The position numbers and the translations under genes were made by a program. DNA of 63,661 nt from Myxococcales bacterium (GTDB lineage Bacteria > Lernaellota > Lernaellaia > Lernaellales > Lernaellaceae): contig JAAYVF010000061.1 of assembly GCA_012517325.1 (NCBI GenBank), positions 1-63,661 of the forward strand, read 5' to 3'. The notes under the pieces are model-generated. The model was not told where the DNA came from, did not search any database, and saw nothing but the letters and a program-made list of their open reading frames with translations. The first letter of the stretch is position 1. Every line of letters starts with the position of its first letter. Positions 32,823 to 43,577 of this stretch are shown piece by piece.

Positions 32823-34298
32823 TCATTGCATCAGAATTTCCAGCAGTCGTTCCGTCAGTTGCTGCGGACCGCGAACCCCGGTGACGGTCTGGAAGTCGTT
32901 GACCAGCGAGGCAAAGGCGTAAATTTCACCGCGTGCGTCGTAACAATAGCCGGCCAGCGTGACCGCGCCGTTGACGAAGCCGGTCTTGGCGCGCACCCGG
33001 CCGTAGAGGCTGCTTTTCTTGAAGCGCCGGCGCAGCGTGCCGTCCACGCCGCCGATCGGCTGGGCGTCCAGATATTCCGGAAAGGCCCGCGGATTGCGCC
33101 CCATCCATTCCAACACCGCGACCATGCTGGCGGCGCTCTGCCGATTGTCCTTCGACAAACCGGAACCGTCGAAAATCACCTCGCCTTCGCGATAGAGATT
33201 TTCCTGCCGCAGCCAATTGGTCACCGCGGCCGCGCCGTTTTCACGGCTGCCGGGCTGTCCGGAGGTCACCGCGCCGATCGTCCGGGCGATTTGCTCGGCG
33301 GTAAAATTGTTCGAGAAGCGATACAGCCGCCGGATGATGATCGGCAACTCGGCGCTCTCGTGCTCGTGGATCAGGACGGCGCCTTTCGGCGCGTTTCCCG
33401 GGCGGCTTTGTCCGGCGATCGTGATCCCCTGGGTTTTCATCATTTCCCGGATGGTTCCCAGGGCGAAGGTCAGCGGGTCGCGCACCGCCTGATACGTCGG
33501 GTCCGGATGCGCCTCGATGCCCAATTGGCCGCTGATCTGCACCGCGTTGTCGGTCATGGTCATGACCGTCTTGTTGCCGCGCCCCGCCACGGTGTTGATG
33601 GCGCCTTGGATCGTCAGGCCGGCCGGATGCGGATTGAGCGAAACGAACGCCGGCGCGCCTTCGGTCGGCCCGGGGCGGACCCAGAATTCGATTGTATTGT
33701 AATTGACCGACAAAGCGCCCAACGGAGCCCGATAAGCCTGGAACGATTTTGGCCCCCATTCGGGATAATACCGCTCCTCGTCATGAAAACTGTCGTCGCC
33801 GACCAGATCGCCGGTCACCTGCCGCACGCCCGACAGCCAAAGGGCGCGAACCATTTTCCACACTTGCTCGGTGGTCAGGTCCGGGTCGCCGCCACCGACG
33901 ACGTACAAGTTGCCCTGAATGACTCCCTGTGCCGTCGGCCGGCGATCGGCCAGCAGGCGCGTTTTGAAATGATAATTCGTCCCGAGAATCGCATAGGCCG
34001 CCGCGCCCGTGATGAGCTTGTTGGTGCTGGCCGGAATGCAAAAGGTATCCGGCTCATGCTCGAAAAGCAGCGCCCCGTCGCGCACGCGCTTCACCTGCAC
34101 GGATACCGTGGCCTTCTGAAAAATGGGATCGGTAAAGATTTTATCCAATTGCTGGCGCTGCGTCGGCGTCAAGGCCGGACCGGCGGCCACAGGAGCGGCG
34201 ACCGGCGTCGCGGGCTGCGCGGCGGCGACCAGCGCAAGAATGGAAATCAGTCCCCCAACAATCCAACACGCCAGAAACAGGCTTTTGCGACTGCTCAT
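32823..34298 (-). CDS. dacB: D-alanyl-D-alanine carboxypeptidase/endopeptidase (PBP4 family)
   Basis: Periplasmic peptidoglycan hydrolase that removes the last D-Ala or cuts cross-links. The 491 residues start with a signal segment (LFLACWIVGGLISILALVAA). The three penicillin-binding motifs are present: S-T-N-K in IPASTNKL, S-N-N in YRFSNNFTAE, and K-T-G in VRAKTGFVNG. The large insert between the first two motifs is that of class C PBP4. ATG at 34298 is preferred; another ATG at 34319 adds seven residues. A much longer open frame to 34790 runs antisense through efp and is rejected. Confidence 0.92.
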   Translation of the reverse strand: MSSRKSLFLACWIVGGLISILALVAAAQPATPVAAPVAAGPALTPTQRQQLDKIFTDPIFQKATVSVQVKRVRDGALLFEHEPDTFCIPASTNKLITGAAAYAILGTNYHFKTRLLADRRPTAQGVIQGNLYVVGGGDPDLTTEQVWKMVRALWLSGVRQVTGDLVGDDSFHDEERYYPEWGPKSFQAYRAPLGALSVNYNTIEFWVRPGPTEGAPAFVSLNPHPAGLTIQGAINTVAGRGNKTVMTMTDNAVQISGQLGIEAHPDPTYQAVRDPLTFALGTIREMMKTQGITIAGQSRPGNAPKGAVLIHEHESAELPIIIRRLYRFSNNFTAEQIARTIGAVTSGQPGSRENGAAAVTNWLRQENLYREGEVIFDGSGLSKDNRQSAASMVAVLEWMGRNPRAFPEYLDAQPIGGVDGTLRRRFKKSSLYGRVRAKTGFVNGAVTLAGYCYDARGEIYAFASLVNDFQTVTGVRGPQQLTERLLEILMQ

Positions 34299-34384
34299 CG
34301 GTTCGCTGTCCCTTTCCATTTTGGCCCAAATCCTAACGGCCCGCCGCGCCGGATGCAACCATTTCCTGCGGATTTTCCCGCCTC

Positions 34385-34412
34385 TTGCATTGGCTTTTTC
34401 GCTGTGTAGAAT
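34385..34412 (+). promoter_or_regulatory. Sigma-70-like promoter for efp
   Basis: TTGCAT at 34385-34390 and TAGAAT at 34407-34412 are 16 bases apart. The start codon of efp is 40 bases downstream with GGAGG before it. The dacB promoter must lie in the same 153-base divergent gap but was not identified. Confidence 0.55.
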
Positions 34413-34451
34413 ACGGCCCACGTTGGCGAGGGTTATTACCCGGAGGAAAAC

Positions 34452-35021
34452 ATGGCCACGATTTATACCGCGACCAATATTCGTGTCGGTCACATCATCG
34501 AGTTCGAGAACGAACCCTACAAGGTGCTGGCCGCGACGCACATCACTCCCGGCAAGGGCAATGCCGTCATGCAGGTCAAGATGCGCGGCATCAAATCCGG
34601 CGTTCAACGCGAGCAGCGTTACCGCTCGGTGGAAAACGTGAAGCGCATCACGCTGGACATGGTGAAAATGGAGTTCCTGTACGAGGACGGCGAAATGGCT
34701 CACTTCATGAACGCCGAAACCTTCGAACAGGTCTCCTACGGCATCGGCCTGATCGAAAACGAGCTGCACTTCATGCTGCCCAATTCGCACGTGCAGATGC
34801 TGTTTTACGGAACCGATCTGGTCGGCATCGAACTGCCGAAAATCGTCGAGCTGAAGGTGATCGAAACGGCCCCTTACATCAAGGGCGCGACGGTGACCAA
34901 CCAGAGCAAACCCGCCAAGCTGGAGACCGGGCTGGAAGTCGGCGTACCGGGTTTCATCGAGGTCGGCGAAGTGGTTCGCGTGGATACGGAAACCGGCGAA
35001 TATATCGAGCGCGCGCGCTAG
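34452..35021 (+). CDS. efp: Elongation factor P
   Basis: Relieves ribosomes stalled at polyproline stretches. The 189 residues match the three-barrel EF-P throughout. The modification loop HITPGKGNAV has K35 at the tip, the lysylated position in EpmA-dependent EF-P; no modification gene is seen here. GLEVGVPGFIEVGEVVRVDTETGEY (in part) is the C-terminal signature. GGAGG precedes the ATG, and a good promoter lies upstream. It is convergent with galE, with nine bases between. Confidence 0.97.
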   Translation: MATIYTATNIRVGHIIEFENEPYKVLAATHITPGKGNAVMQVKMRGIKSGVQREQRYRSVENVKRITLDMVKMEFLYEDGEMAHFMNAETFEQVSYGIGLIENELHFMLPNSHVQMLFYGTDLVGIELPKIVELKVIETAPYIKGATVTNQSKPAKLETGLEVGVPGFIEVGEVVRVDTETGEYIERAR

Positions 35022-35030
35022 ACGAGTCGC

Positions 35031-36008
<978 letters not shown>

Positions 36009-36011
36009 TGT

Positions 36012-36950
36012 CTATCCTTTATTCAGCACTTTCATGAAGTAGTCGATGGTGAGTTTCAGCCCTTCTTCGAGCGAGACTTTTGGTTCCCAGCCCAGAATGC
36101 GCTTGGCCTTGGAGATGTCGGGCTGACGGACTTTCGGATCGTCGACCGGCAGATCCTTGAATTCAATCGGGCAATGCGTGCCGGTCAGTTTCTGGATGCA
36201 TTCGGCGAACTGCAGGATCGTCATCTCACGCGGGTTGCCGAGGTTGGTCGGTTCCGTTTCGTCGCTCATCAGCAGGCGATAGATCCCCTCGACCAGGTCG
36301 CTGACGTAGCAGAAGCTGCGGGTCTGCTGGCCGTCGCCGAAGACGGTGAGCGGCTCGCCGCGCAGCGCCTGACTGATGAAGGCCGGCACTACGCGGCCGT
36401 CGTTGAGCCGCATCCGCGGGCCGAAGGTGTTGAAGATGCGCACGATCCGCGTTTCCACGCCGTGCGTCCGCTGATAGGCCATGACCAGGGCCTCGGCGAA
36501 ACGTTTGGATTCGTCGTAGACGCCGCGCGGGCCGATCGGATTGACGTTGCCCCAGTAACTTTCCGTTTGCGGATGGATCAACGGATCGCCGTAGACCTCC
36601 GAGGTGGAAGCGAGCAGCAGGCGCGCCTTCTTTTCCTTGGCCAAGCCCAGCACCTTGTGCGTGCCCAGCGCGTTGACTTTCAGGGTCTGGATGGGCAGTT
36701 CCAGGTAATCGATGGGGCTGGCCGGGCTCGCGAAATGCAGGATGTAATCCAGCGGCCCGTCGACGTAGATGTAATTGGTGACGTCGTGCTTGATGAAATG
36801 AAAATTGTCGGCGGTGATCGCGGCGATGTTGGCGATGTTTCCCGTCAGCAGGTTGTCCATCGCGATGACATCGAAACCCTTACGCACGTAGAATTCGCAT
36901 AGATGCGAGCCGATGAAACCGGCGGCGCCGGTGATCAGAATGCGCGGCAT
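36012..36950 (-). CDS. UDP-glucuronate decarboxylase (UDP-xylose synthase)
   Basis: Extended SDR enzyme that converts UDP-glucuronate to UDP-xylose. The 312 residues have [12 protein letters not shown] at the start, [27 protein letters not shown], and [15 protein letters not shown] carrying the YxxxK pair. The [10 protein letters not shown] and [19 protein letters not shown] segments are hallmarks of UXS. It directly follows UDP-glucose dehydrogenase in transcription order, which supplies its substrate. Confidence 0.93.
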   Translation of the reverse strand: MPRILITGAAGFIGSHLCEFYVRKGFDVIAMDNLLTGNIANIAAITADNFHFIKHDVTNYIYVDGPLDYILHFASPASPIDYLELPIQTLKVNALGTHKVLGLAKEKKARLLLASTSEVYGDPLIHPQTESYWGNVNPIGPRGVYDESKRFAEALVMAYQRTHGVETRIVRIFNTFGPRMRLNDGRVVPAFISQALRGEPLTVFGDGQQTRSFCYVSDLVEGIYRLLMSDETEPTNLGNPREMTILQFAECIQKLTGTHCPIEFKDLPVDDPKVRQPDISKAKRILGWEPKVSLEEGLKLTIDYFMKVLNKG

Positions 36951-36969
36951 GCTGTTTCCTCTCGGTTAT

Positions 36970-38301
36970 TTATTTTACGGCGTCCCGCCCGATGGAATAA
37001 TAGGCGAAGCCCATTTCCCGCAGGATCGCCGGAGTGTACAGATTGCGCCCGTCGAAGATCACCGGCTGCCGCAGGAGCGCCTTGATGCGTTCCAGGTTGG
37101 GCCGGCGGAATTCGTTCCATTCCGTCACGACGAGCAGGGCATCGGCGCCGTCCACGGCCTCGTAATTGTTCTGGCACAGCGTCAGGCCGCCGCTGTCGAT
37201 CATATCTTTGAGGTTGTAGGGCTTGGCGGCCTCTTTCAGCGCGGCCGGATCGTACGCCCGGACCTTGGCGCCGGCGCCGATCAACGCGCGAATGAGGTAC
37301 TTGGCCGGCGCCTCGCGCATGTCGTCGGTCTGCGGCTTGAAGGACAGGCCCCAGATCGCGAACAGCTTTCCCTTCAGATCGGGGCCGTAGTGCTTCTTGA
37401 CCTTCTCGAACAGGATCAACTTCTGCCGTTCGTTGACCTCGTCGACCGACTTCAGGATCTGCAGGTGTTGCTTGAAATCCGCCGCCGTGCGCAGCAAAGC
37501 CCGGACGTCCTTCGGGAAGCAGGAGCCGCCGTACCCGACGCCGGGGAAGAGGAACTGCGAGCCGATGCGCTTGTCGCTGCCCACGCCGCGCCGCACCATC
37601 ATCGCGTCGGCGCCGACCTCATCGCACAGGTTGGCGATCTCGTTCATGAAGCTGATTTTCGTGGCCAGCATCGCGTTGGCGGTGTACTTGGTCATTTCCG
37701 CGCTGCGTACGTCCATGAAGATGATCGGATTGCCGGTGCGGACGAACGGCGCGTAAAGCTCGCCCATCGTTTCCATCACCTTCTGGTTGCCGGTGCCGAT
37801 CACCACGCGGTCGGGATACAGAAAGTCGTTGATCGCCGCGCCTTCTTTCATGAACTCGGGATTGGAAACGACTTCGAAGTCCAGCGTGGTTTCCTGGCGC
37901 ACCGCCTCGCGCACCCGGTCGGCGGTGCCGACGGGGACCGTCGATTTGTCGACGATGATTTTAAAGCCGTTCATCGCCTGACCGATGGCATGGGCGACGG
38001 CCAGCACGTGGGTGAGATCGGCGGCGCCGTCCTCATCCTGGGGCGTGCCGACGGCGATGAAGATGATGTCGCTTTTCACCACGCCCGCCGCGAGATCCGT
38101 GGTGAAGCTCAAGCGCCCTTCCTTCACGTTGCGCTCGACCAAGACATCCAGTTCGGGCTCGTAAATGGGAATTTCACCGCGCTTCAGGCAGGCGATTTTT
38201 TCCTCGACCTTGTCCACGCAAATGACGTCGTTTCCGGTTTCGGCGAAGCAGGTGCCGGCCACCAGGCCGACGTAGCCGGTGCCGATGACGCAAATGTTCA
38301 T
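36970..38301 (-). CDS. UDP-glucose 6-dehydrogenase
   Basis: Oxidises UDP-glucose to UDP-glucuronate with two NAD+. The 443 residues show CVIGTGYVGLVAGTCFAETG at the N-terminus, the dimer helix TKYTANAMLATKISFMNE (in part), and the catalytic cysteine in GVGYGGSCFPKDV. KLFAIWGLSFKPQTDDMREAP opens the C-terminal domain. It is the source of glucuronate for the UXS gene that follows. Confidence 0.95.
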   Translation of the reverse strand: MNICVIGTGYVGLVAGTCFAETGNDVICVDKVEEKIACLKRGEIPIYEPELDVLVERNVKEGRLSFTTDLAAGVVKSDIIFIAVGTPQDEDGAADLTHVLAVAHAIGQAMNGFKIIVDKSTVPVGTADRVREAVRQETTLDFEVVSNPEFMKEGAAINDFLYPDRVVIGTGNQKVMETMGELYAPFVRTGNPIIFMDVRSAEMTKYTANAMLATKISFMNEIANLCDEVGADAMMVRRGVGSDKRIGSQFLFPGVGYGGSCFPKDVRALLRTAADFKQHLQILKSVDEVNERQKLILFEKVKKHYGPDLKGKLFAIWGLSFKPQTDDMREAPAKYLIRALIGAGAKVRAYDPAALKEAAKPYNLKDMIDSGGLTLCQNNYEAVDGADALLVVTEWNEFRRPNLERIKALLRQPVIFDGRNLYTPAILREMGFAYYSIGRDAVK

Positions 38302-38322
38302 GTTCCACTCCCTTAGCGCTGT

Positions 38323-39717
38323 TTAGTATGCATTCTTTCGGGCGGACCTGGAAAAGACGGTCATCCAGATGATGCGCAAGTCCAGCCAGAAACTCCAGTT
38401 TTCCACGTAATAGAGATCGGATTCAATCCGGCGGCGCAAATCCGTATTGCCGCGCCACCCGTTGACCTGGGCCCAGCCGGTCAGGCCGGCTTTGACCATA
38501 TGGCGCAGCATATACTTCGGAATCCGGCCGCGAAACTCCTCGATGAACACCGGTCGCTCGGGCCGCGGCCCGACGACGCTCATCTCGCCCTGCAACACGT
38601 TGAAGAACTGCGGCAACTCGTCCAGGTTGGTGCGCCGCAAAAACGTGCCGACGCGGGTGCGGCGCGGATCATTCTCGGTCGCCCACACGGCGCCGGTCTG
38701 CTGCTCGGCGTCGACGCGCATCGACCGGAATTTCCAGATGCCGAAAACCTTGCCGTCCAGTCCCATGCGCTCCTGCCGATAAAAAACCGGCCCCGGGCTG
38801 GACAGCTTGATCGCCAGCGCGATCAGCAGAAACACCGGACTGCCGAGCACCAGCACCGCCGCCGAGAAGACGACGTCGAACGCGCGCTTGGCCACCATCC
38901 CCCAGCCGGAAATGGGAATCTGCTTCAGGCTGACGATCGGCAGGCCCTCGAAATCCTCGACGCCCGAACGCAAAACCACGTAATTCAGCAGGTCGACGAC
39001 GACGTTGACGTCGGTCATCTCTTCTTCGAGGTTGTTGAGCACCACCGCGAGGCGATCGTGCGCGGCCATCGGCAACGCGACGTAAACGCGCTGAATCCGC
39101 TGTTCCTGAACGGCCGACTGGACGTTTTCCACGGCCGCCAGAACGGGCAGACCGTCGATCTCGGAGGCGATTTCCCCCGGCTCGTCGGTCAGAAAACCGA
39201 TGACCTTCTGCCCCAGCTCCGGATGCGCGTGCAACCGCGCGACCAGCGACTTCGCCAGCGGGCCGGTTCCCACCACCAGACAACGGCTGATGCCTTCGCC
39301 CTTCGCGAAACGCCGTCGCTGCCAGCGGTCCAGGTAAACGCGCACGCCGATCAGTCCCGAGGTGGACAATAGAAGAAAGATCGCCAACACCAGCCGGCTG
39401 GGTTTGTACTCGCTGATGAAGAACGTCACCACCACGAAGGCGATGAAAGCCAGCAGGTGCCCTTGCAGTCCGAGCAGAATTTCGCGGGTCAGACCGCTGG
39501 CCACGCGGATCCGCCCCGGCCAACGCTGCACCACCGCCCAGATGAAGAGCGCCAGCACCGCCAGCCAGGCATAGCGGCTGAACGGCGGCACGTGCTGGAT
39601 GCGCAACGGCAGGAGGTGAAAACGGATCGGGTAAGCGATGAGCCAGGAGCCGACGACGACCGATACGTCGGCCACCAGTTGAACGCTGCCCATGAATTTC
39701 GATCGTTCGCCGATCAA
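38323..39717 (-). CDS. Polyprenyl sugar-1-phosphate transferase (WbaP/WcaJ type)
   Basis: Starts polysaccharide repeat assembly by moving hexose-1-phosphate from a UDP-sugar to undecaprenyl phosphate. The 464 residues have about five hydrophobic N-terminal helices, a cytosolic CoA-binding-like domain around 140-240, and a C-terminal catalytic domain with the membrane helix near 270, then FYRQERMGLDGKVFGIWKFR, NLDELPQFFNVL, SVVGPRPERPVF and GLTGWAQVNGWRG. TTG at 39717 overlaps the previous stop; ATG at 39693 is an alternative. Glucose or galactose is the likely sugar. Confidence 0.93.
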   Translation of the reverse strand: MIGERSKFMGSVQLVADVSVVVGSWLIAYPIRFHLLPLRIQHVPPFSRYAWLAVLALFIWAVVQRWPGRIRVASGLTREILLGLQGHLLAFIAFVVVTFFISEYKPSRLVLAIFLLLSTSGLIGVRVYLDRWQRRRFAKGEGISRCLVVGTGPLAKSLVARLHAHPELGQKVIGFLTDEPGEIASEIDGLPVLAAVENVQSAVQEQRIQRVYVALPMAAHDRLAVVLNNLEEEMTDVNVVVDLLNYVVLRSGVEDFEGLPIVSLKQIPISGWGMVAKRAFDVVFSAAVLVLGSPVFLLIALAIKLSSPGPVFYRQERMGLDGKVFGIWKFRSMRVDAEQQTGAVWATENDPRRTRVGTFLRRTNLDELPQFFNVLQGEMSVVGPRPERPVFIEEFRGRIPKYMLRHMVKAGLTGWAQVNGWRGNTDLRRRIESDLYYVENWSFWLDLRIIWMTVFSRSARKNAY

Positions 39718-40829
39718 GCCGTTTCCCCCGCTGCCTCGCGATAGACCGCCAGTGTCTGTTTAGCGAATTGCGTGCGATCATACAACCGGGCACGGATCTC
39801 CCCTTCCCGACCAAGCCGCGCGCGCAATGCGTCGTCGCCGGCCAGTTCCGCCAACCGTTCGGCCCAGACCGCCGGCTCGCCGGCCGGCGCGTACAAAGCC
39901 GCCGGTCCGGCTACCTCGAAAAGCGCCGGATCTGCGGAGGCCAGCACGGGCGTGCCGCAAGCCATCGCTTCCGCCGCCGGCAGGCCGAACCCCTCGCAAA
40001 GGCTGGGAAAAACCAGAGCTAAAGCCGCGCGGTACAAAGCCGGCAGATCGTCCGCCGCGACATATCCGGTGAAAATCACGCGCTCGCCGAGACCGAGTTG
40101 GCGGTAGAGCAGCCGGATTTCCTCGGCGCCCAAGCCGTCCGACCCGGTCAGAACCAACCGGGCATCGCCCGGCCGCCGGCGGCAAAACAAAGCGAACGCG
40201 CGCAACAAGGCGGTGAGATTTTTTCGTCGCTCCAGGGTGCCGACATGCAGAAAATAGCGCTCCGGCAAGCCGAGTCGCGCCCGGACCGCCCCATCGGCCG
40301 TCGGATCGGCGACCGGCGAATATCGCGGATTGATGCCGTTCGGGATCACCCGGATTTTCTCGGCGGGGACGGCAAAGCGTTCCTGCAGATCGCGCCGTGT
40401 GCGCTCGCTGATGGCGATCAGGCGCCGCGCGTGGCGCAGTACAGCCGGCAACAACCGCTGAATGAGATTGTTGCGCCAATGGTGAGCCCACGGCAGGGCG
40501 AAGCTCGACAAGTCGTGGATCGTCAGGACCGTCGGACAGGGGCTGCGTAACGGAGCGAGAAAATTGGCGCCGTGAAAAACGTCAACCCGCTCCTGCCGGA
40601 GCAACAGCGGGCAAACGGTTTGCAACCAGACATTGCCGACCGGAAAATACGGGTCGCTGACGGTGATGAACTCCGGCAGGGGTTGGTCCAAAACAACAGC
40701 CCGGTGCGAAACCAGGCGAAAGCGGTCGCCCGCGCCGACCTCGGCCAGCCCGGCGACGAGATTCCGCGTGTACACGCCCACACCGCTGGGACGTTCGGTC
40801 GCCGCGCGCGCATCGATGGCCACTATCAT
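39714..40829 (-). CDS. Glycosyltransferase family 4 (mannosyltransferase-like)
   Basis: A 371-residue GT-B enzyme. IDARAATERPSGVGVYTRNL begins the acceptor domain, FHGANFLAP and TIHDLSSF follow, RRKNLTALLRAFAL opens the donor domain near 205, and SLCEGFGLPAAEAMACGTPVL holds the E-x7-E motif near 285. Similar enzymes add mannose in O-antigen units. ATG at 40829 overlaps the upstream flippase stop by four bases; a longer open frame to 41348 lies inside the flippase gene and is rejected. Confidence 0.9.
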   Translation of the reverse strand: MIVAIDARAATERPSGVGVYTRNLVAGLAEVGAGDRFRLVSHRAVVLDQPLPEFITVSDPYFPVGNVWLQTVCPLLLRQERVDVFHGANFLAPLRSPCPTVLTIHDLSSFALPWAHHWRNNLIQRLLPAVLRHARRLIAISERTRRDLQERFAVPAEKIRVIPNGINPRYSPVADPTADGAVRARLGLPERYFLHVGTLERRKNLTALLRAFALFCRRRPGDARLVLTGSDGLGAEEIRLLYRQLGLGERVIFTGYVAADDLPALYRAALALVFPSLCEGFGLPAAEAMACGTPVLASADPALFEVAGPAALYAPAGEPAVWAERLAELAGDDALRARLGREGEIRARLYDRTQFAKQTLAVYREAAGETA

Positions 40830-42205
40830 TCCTCGACCTGCCGGTGAAATCTCCACCACGCCGCGATCAAGCCAAGAATCAGCAGACCGCAGCCGCCGAC
40901 CATCGCCGCCGAGGGCGAAACGAAGTATAGAAGCCCCAATAACAAACCGAAAATCGCGGCATAGTTTAGCGGAACTAGCAGTTTTTGCAACGAAATTCGC
41001 GGCAGATGAGGCCGCAGCTCCCGCACCGCCAGAAACGTCAGCAACCCCTCGGTGACGAGCGTCGATCCGGCCGCTCCCAGGCGCTCCCAAAGCGGAATTG
41101 CCAGGCAATTCAAAAGGATATTGGCCAGGGCGCACAGCGCGGTGATTTTCATGAAAGATTTTTGGCGGCGATGCGCGACCAGCAAGGTCGTCAGCAAATA
41201 ATTCGGGTAGATCGACAGCAACGCCGGCAACAACAAGATCAGGGTCGAGGATCCCTGCCGGTAGGCTGCGCCGAAAAGCAGTTCGAGAACGTCTCCGGCG
41301 AAAAAGGAACCGAACACCACCCCAAGCGCGGCTGTGCCGATCAACCATTGGAAATGGGGCGTCAGGTCACCGGAAACCGGCTTTGTTTCGGCTTCGCGCG
41401 CCAATCGCGGAAAATAGGCGGCCAGAAAAGCCGCCGGCAGGATCATCGCCGCTTCGATCAACCGGTAGGCCGCGCTGTAAAGCCCCACTTCCGCCGCGCC
41501 GGCCAGTCTTTCCAGCAGCAGGGCGTCGACGCGGAAGTAGACGACCGTAAACAGCCCGATCAACGCAAAGGGCCATGACGATCGCCAAAGCTCGCCCGGC
41601 GTCGGATGGGGATCGACCCTCTCGGGTTCCGTGAAAAGCGCCAAACGAAACGCGACATACGCTCCGCAGCCCTGCCCGGCGAGAAACGCCAGGCCCAGGC
41701 CCACCAACCCGGCGCCTGCCCAAAGGCCAAGCAAGCCGAGAATAACGTAAGCCAAGTTGGCCGCCAGCGAAACGAGCGCGTCCTCGCGCAATCGTTCCCG
41801 CGATTTGAAAACCGCCTGCCGCAGATTGACGACGACCGAAATCGCGATGCCGGCCAGGATCAGCACGGTCAACCAAAACGCCGCCGGTGGAAGCGCGAAA
41901 AAGCAAAGAACCGTCAGCCCGATCGCCAGGCCACCGAGGGCGGTCGCGCCGAGCAACCGGCGGCTCGACGAGTACGCGCGGCGGCCCGCGTCGGCCGCGG
42001 TCGTCGCCTCCCTCCACAAGGCGGTGCCCAAACCGGCGTCGATCAACGGGAAAAGGATGTAGCCGAACGCCAACGCAAACGAAAAGTAGCCGAAGTCCGC
42101 CAACGATAACCGTCGCGCCGCCGCAAACAGAAGCACAAAAACCAGCAGCTTGCCGCCGAGGATCGCCAGGATTTTCCAGAGCGTATTAGTCCAGACGCGG
42201 TTCAT
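40826..42205 (-). CDS. Polysaccharide flippase (Wzx-like, MATE/MOP superfamily)
   Basis: A 459-residue protein with about 12-14 hydrophobic helices. TLWKILAILGGKLLVFVLLF, LADFGYFSFALAFGYILFPLIDAGLGTALWRE (in part) and YSAAYRLIEAAMILPAAFLAAYFP (in part) match the polysaccharide-transport type of the MOP superfamily. It should move lipid-linked repeat units across the inner membrane. ATG at 42205 overlaps the end of the O-antigen ligase gene by 20 bases. A second flippase is at 49314. Confidence 0.88.
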   Translation of the reverse strand: MNRVWTNTLWKILAILGGKLLVFVLLFAAARRLSLADFGYFSFALAFGYILFPLIDAGLGTALWREATTAADAGRRAYSSSRRLLGATALGGLAIGLTVLCFFALPPAAFWLTVLILAGIAISVVVNLRQAVFKSRERLREDALVSLAANLAYVILGLLGLWAGAGLVGLGLAFLAGQGCGAYVAFRLALFTEPERVDPHPTPGELWRSSWPFALIGLFTVVYFRVDALLLERLAGAAEVGLYSAAYRLIEAAMILPAAFLAAYFPRLAREAETKPVSGDLTPHFQWLIGTAALGVVFGSFFAGDVLELLFGAAYRQGSSTLILLLPALLSIYPNYLLTTLLVAHRRQKSFMKITALCALANILLNCLAIPLWERLGAAGSTLVTEGLLTFLAVRELRPHLPRISLQKLLVPLNYAAIFGLLLGLLYFVSPSAAMVGGCGLLILGLIAAWWRFHRQVEE

Positions 42206-43577
42206 GAGCCCATCCGTCCTCGACCGCCAGTGCCAGGACCAGACCGATCAGCAACATATTGGCATAGGAATCGAAAAGCATCGCGTCGTAAAGGTTCACC
42301 GCCGCGATAGCCGCCAGCATTCCCAGCACGACCGCGCGCAAAATCGGATCCCCACCGCTCCGGTCGCGCCGCATTTCGCGGACGCAACCGAAGAGGAAAA
42401 AAACCAGGGCGACCAGGCCGACAATCCCCTGCCCGCACAACATCGTCAGCGGCAGATTGTGCGCCTGATACAGCCCCTGGCCGACGAACAAATCGTACGT
42501 CGTCCTCGGCAAGGCCGGATAGAACCGGTACCGAAAGCGGTCGACGCCGATGCCCAGCCACGGCGACTCGCGCCACAAACGAATCGCGGCCCGCCAGAGC
42601 AGCAAGCGGGTCGAGAAAGTATCCGCATCGGCCGTGTCATTCATCATGCCGGGAAATGGCACGACCCCGTCGGCGCACACGGGAAGCGTCTCGGGCACGG
42701 TTCGCTCGCCACGAACCAGGAAGGCGGCGGCCACCAACAGTCCGACGAACACGACGATCAACAATCCCAGGCGCATCCGCCGCTGGCTCCATCGCCGTCG
42801 TTGCGCGGCCAGATAAACGATGCCGGCGAACAAGCCGACCGCCAGCGCCAGCCAGGTGCCGCGACTGTATGTGAACCACAGCGCGGTCAGAAAAAGCGTC
42901 AGACAAAAGAGTGCGAATCGGCGGGCGTATCGTTCTTTCGTCAGCCGACCGTAAAGAATCGCCGCGCCAGCGGCAATCAGCAAGAAATACGCGAAGGAGT
43001 TGCAGTAATTGAACAGCGAAGACGCGCGTACCACCAGGCGGCCGGCGTGGTTGAAGACGCCCGTGGTCAGCGCCAGGGGCAGCGACGGATCGGCCACCGC
43101 GAATTTATTAGGCACGAACAGCGCGATGAACGGCATCACCGTGACCGGGAAAAAATGCTGCGCGATGCCGATCAGGGCGAGGATCACGCCTACGGCCAGA
43201 ATCGCGCGGCAGATCGTCAACACCCGGTCGCGCTGTTCGGCCACGCACCGCAGAAACAGATAAAGTACGATGCCGATGGCGAATCGCGCGGTGAATTTCA
43301 GGGCCTCGCCCCGCCCGTCGGCCACCGCGAGCGTGGTCAGCAACATCGATCCGGCGATCGCCAGCAATCCCCACAGGAGCCAGTCGCGTCGGCGGAAAGT
43401 CGGGCGGAAAGTCGGGAAGGCCGAAACGAAGAACAGCGCCAGCAGCAATTCCGTGGTGGTCAGACGGGTCGGGCCGAGTGAGCCGAGGCCGACTTCCACG
43501 AACCCGAAGGAATACAGCAAAGCCAGGGAAAGCGACAACAGGCCAAGGCGGGCGGGTCCGGCCGGCACGCGCGTCAA
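42186..43577 (-). CDS. O-antigen polymerase/ligase family membrane protein
   Basis: A 463-residue protein with about twelve hydrophobic helices and a large periplasmic loop, the layout of Wzy/WaaL. The loop contains SPWLGIGVDRFRYRF and AHNLPLTMLCGQGIVGL, where the H-N-x-x-L element is the hallmark of the Wzy_C family. Sequence does not decide between polymerase and ligase. Start TTG at 43577 overlaps the previous stop; GTG at 43568 has better spacing from AGGGG. Confidence 0.87.
   Translation of the reverse strand: MTRVPAGPARLGLLSLSLALLYSFGFVEVGLGSLGPTRLTTTELLLALFFVSAFPTFRPTFRRRDWLLWGLLAIAGSMLLTTLAVADGRGEALKFTARFAIGIVLYLFLRCVAEQRDRVLTICRAILAVGVILALIGIAQHFFPVTVMPFIALFVPNKFAVADPSLPLALTTGVFNHAGRLVVRASSLFNYCNSFAYFLLIAAGAAILYGRLTKERYARRFALFCLTLFLTALWFTYSRGTWLALAVGLFAGIVYLAAQRRRWSQRRMRLGLLIVVFVGLLVAAAFLVRGERTVPETLPVCADGVVPFPGMMNDTADADTFSTRLLLWRAAIRLWRESPWLGIGVDRFRYRFYPALPRTTYDLFVGQGLYQAHNLPLTMLCGQGIVGLVALVFFLFGCVREMRRDRSGGDPILRAVVLGMLAAIAAVNLYDAMLFDSYANMLLIGLVLALAVEDGWAHEPRLD

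Noticed and set aside
32826-34409. A 527-codon + strand frame opposite dacB
   Set aside because: It lies wholly antisense to a PBP4-type gene with all catalytic motifs, and no family pattern is visible.
34299-34790. N-terminal extension of the DacB peptidase
   Set aside because: It crosses the dacB-efp gap and runs antisense through efp; the signal peptide begins at the chosen start.
42150-43481. A 443-codon + strand frame rich in Arg and Gln
   Set aside because: It is antisense to the O-antigen polymerase/ligase, whose hydrophobic codons read as charged residues on the other strand.
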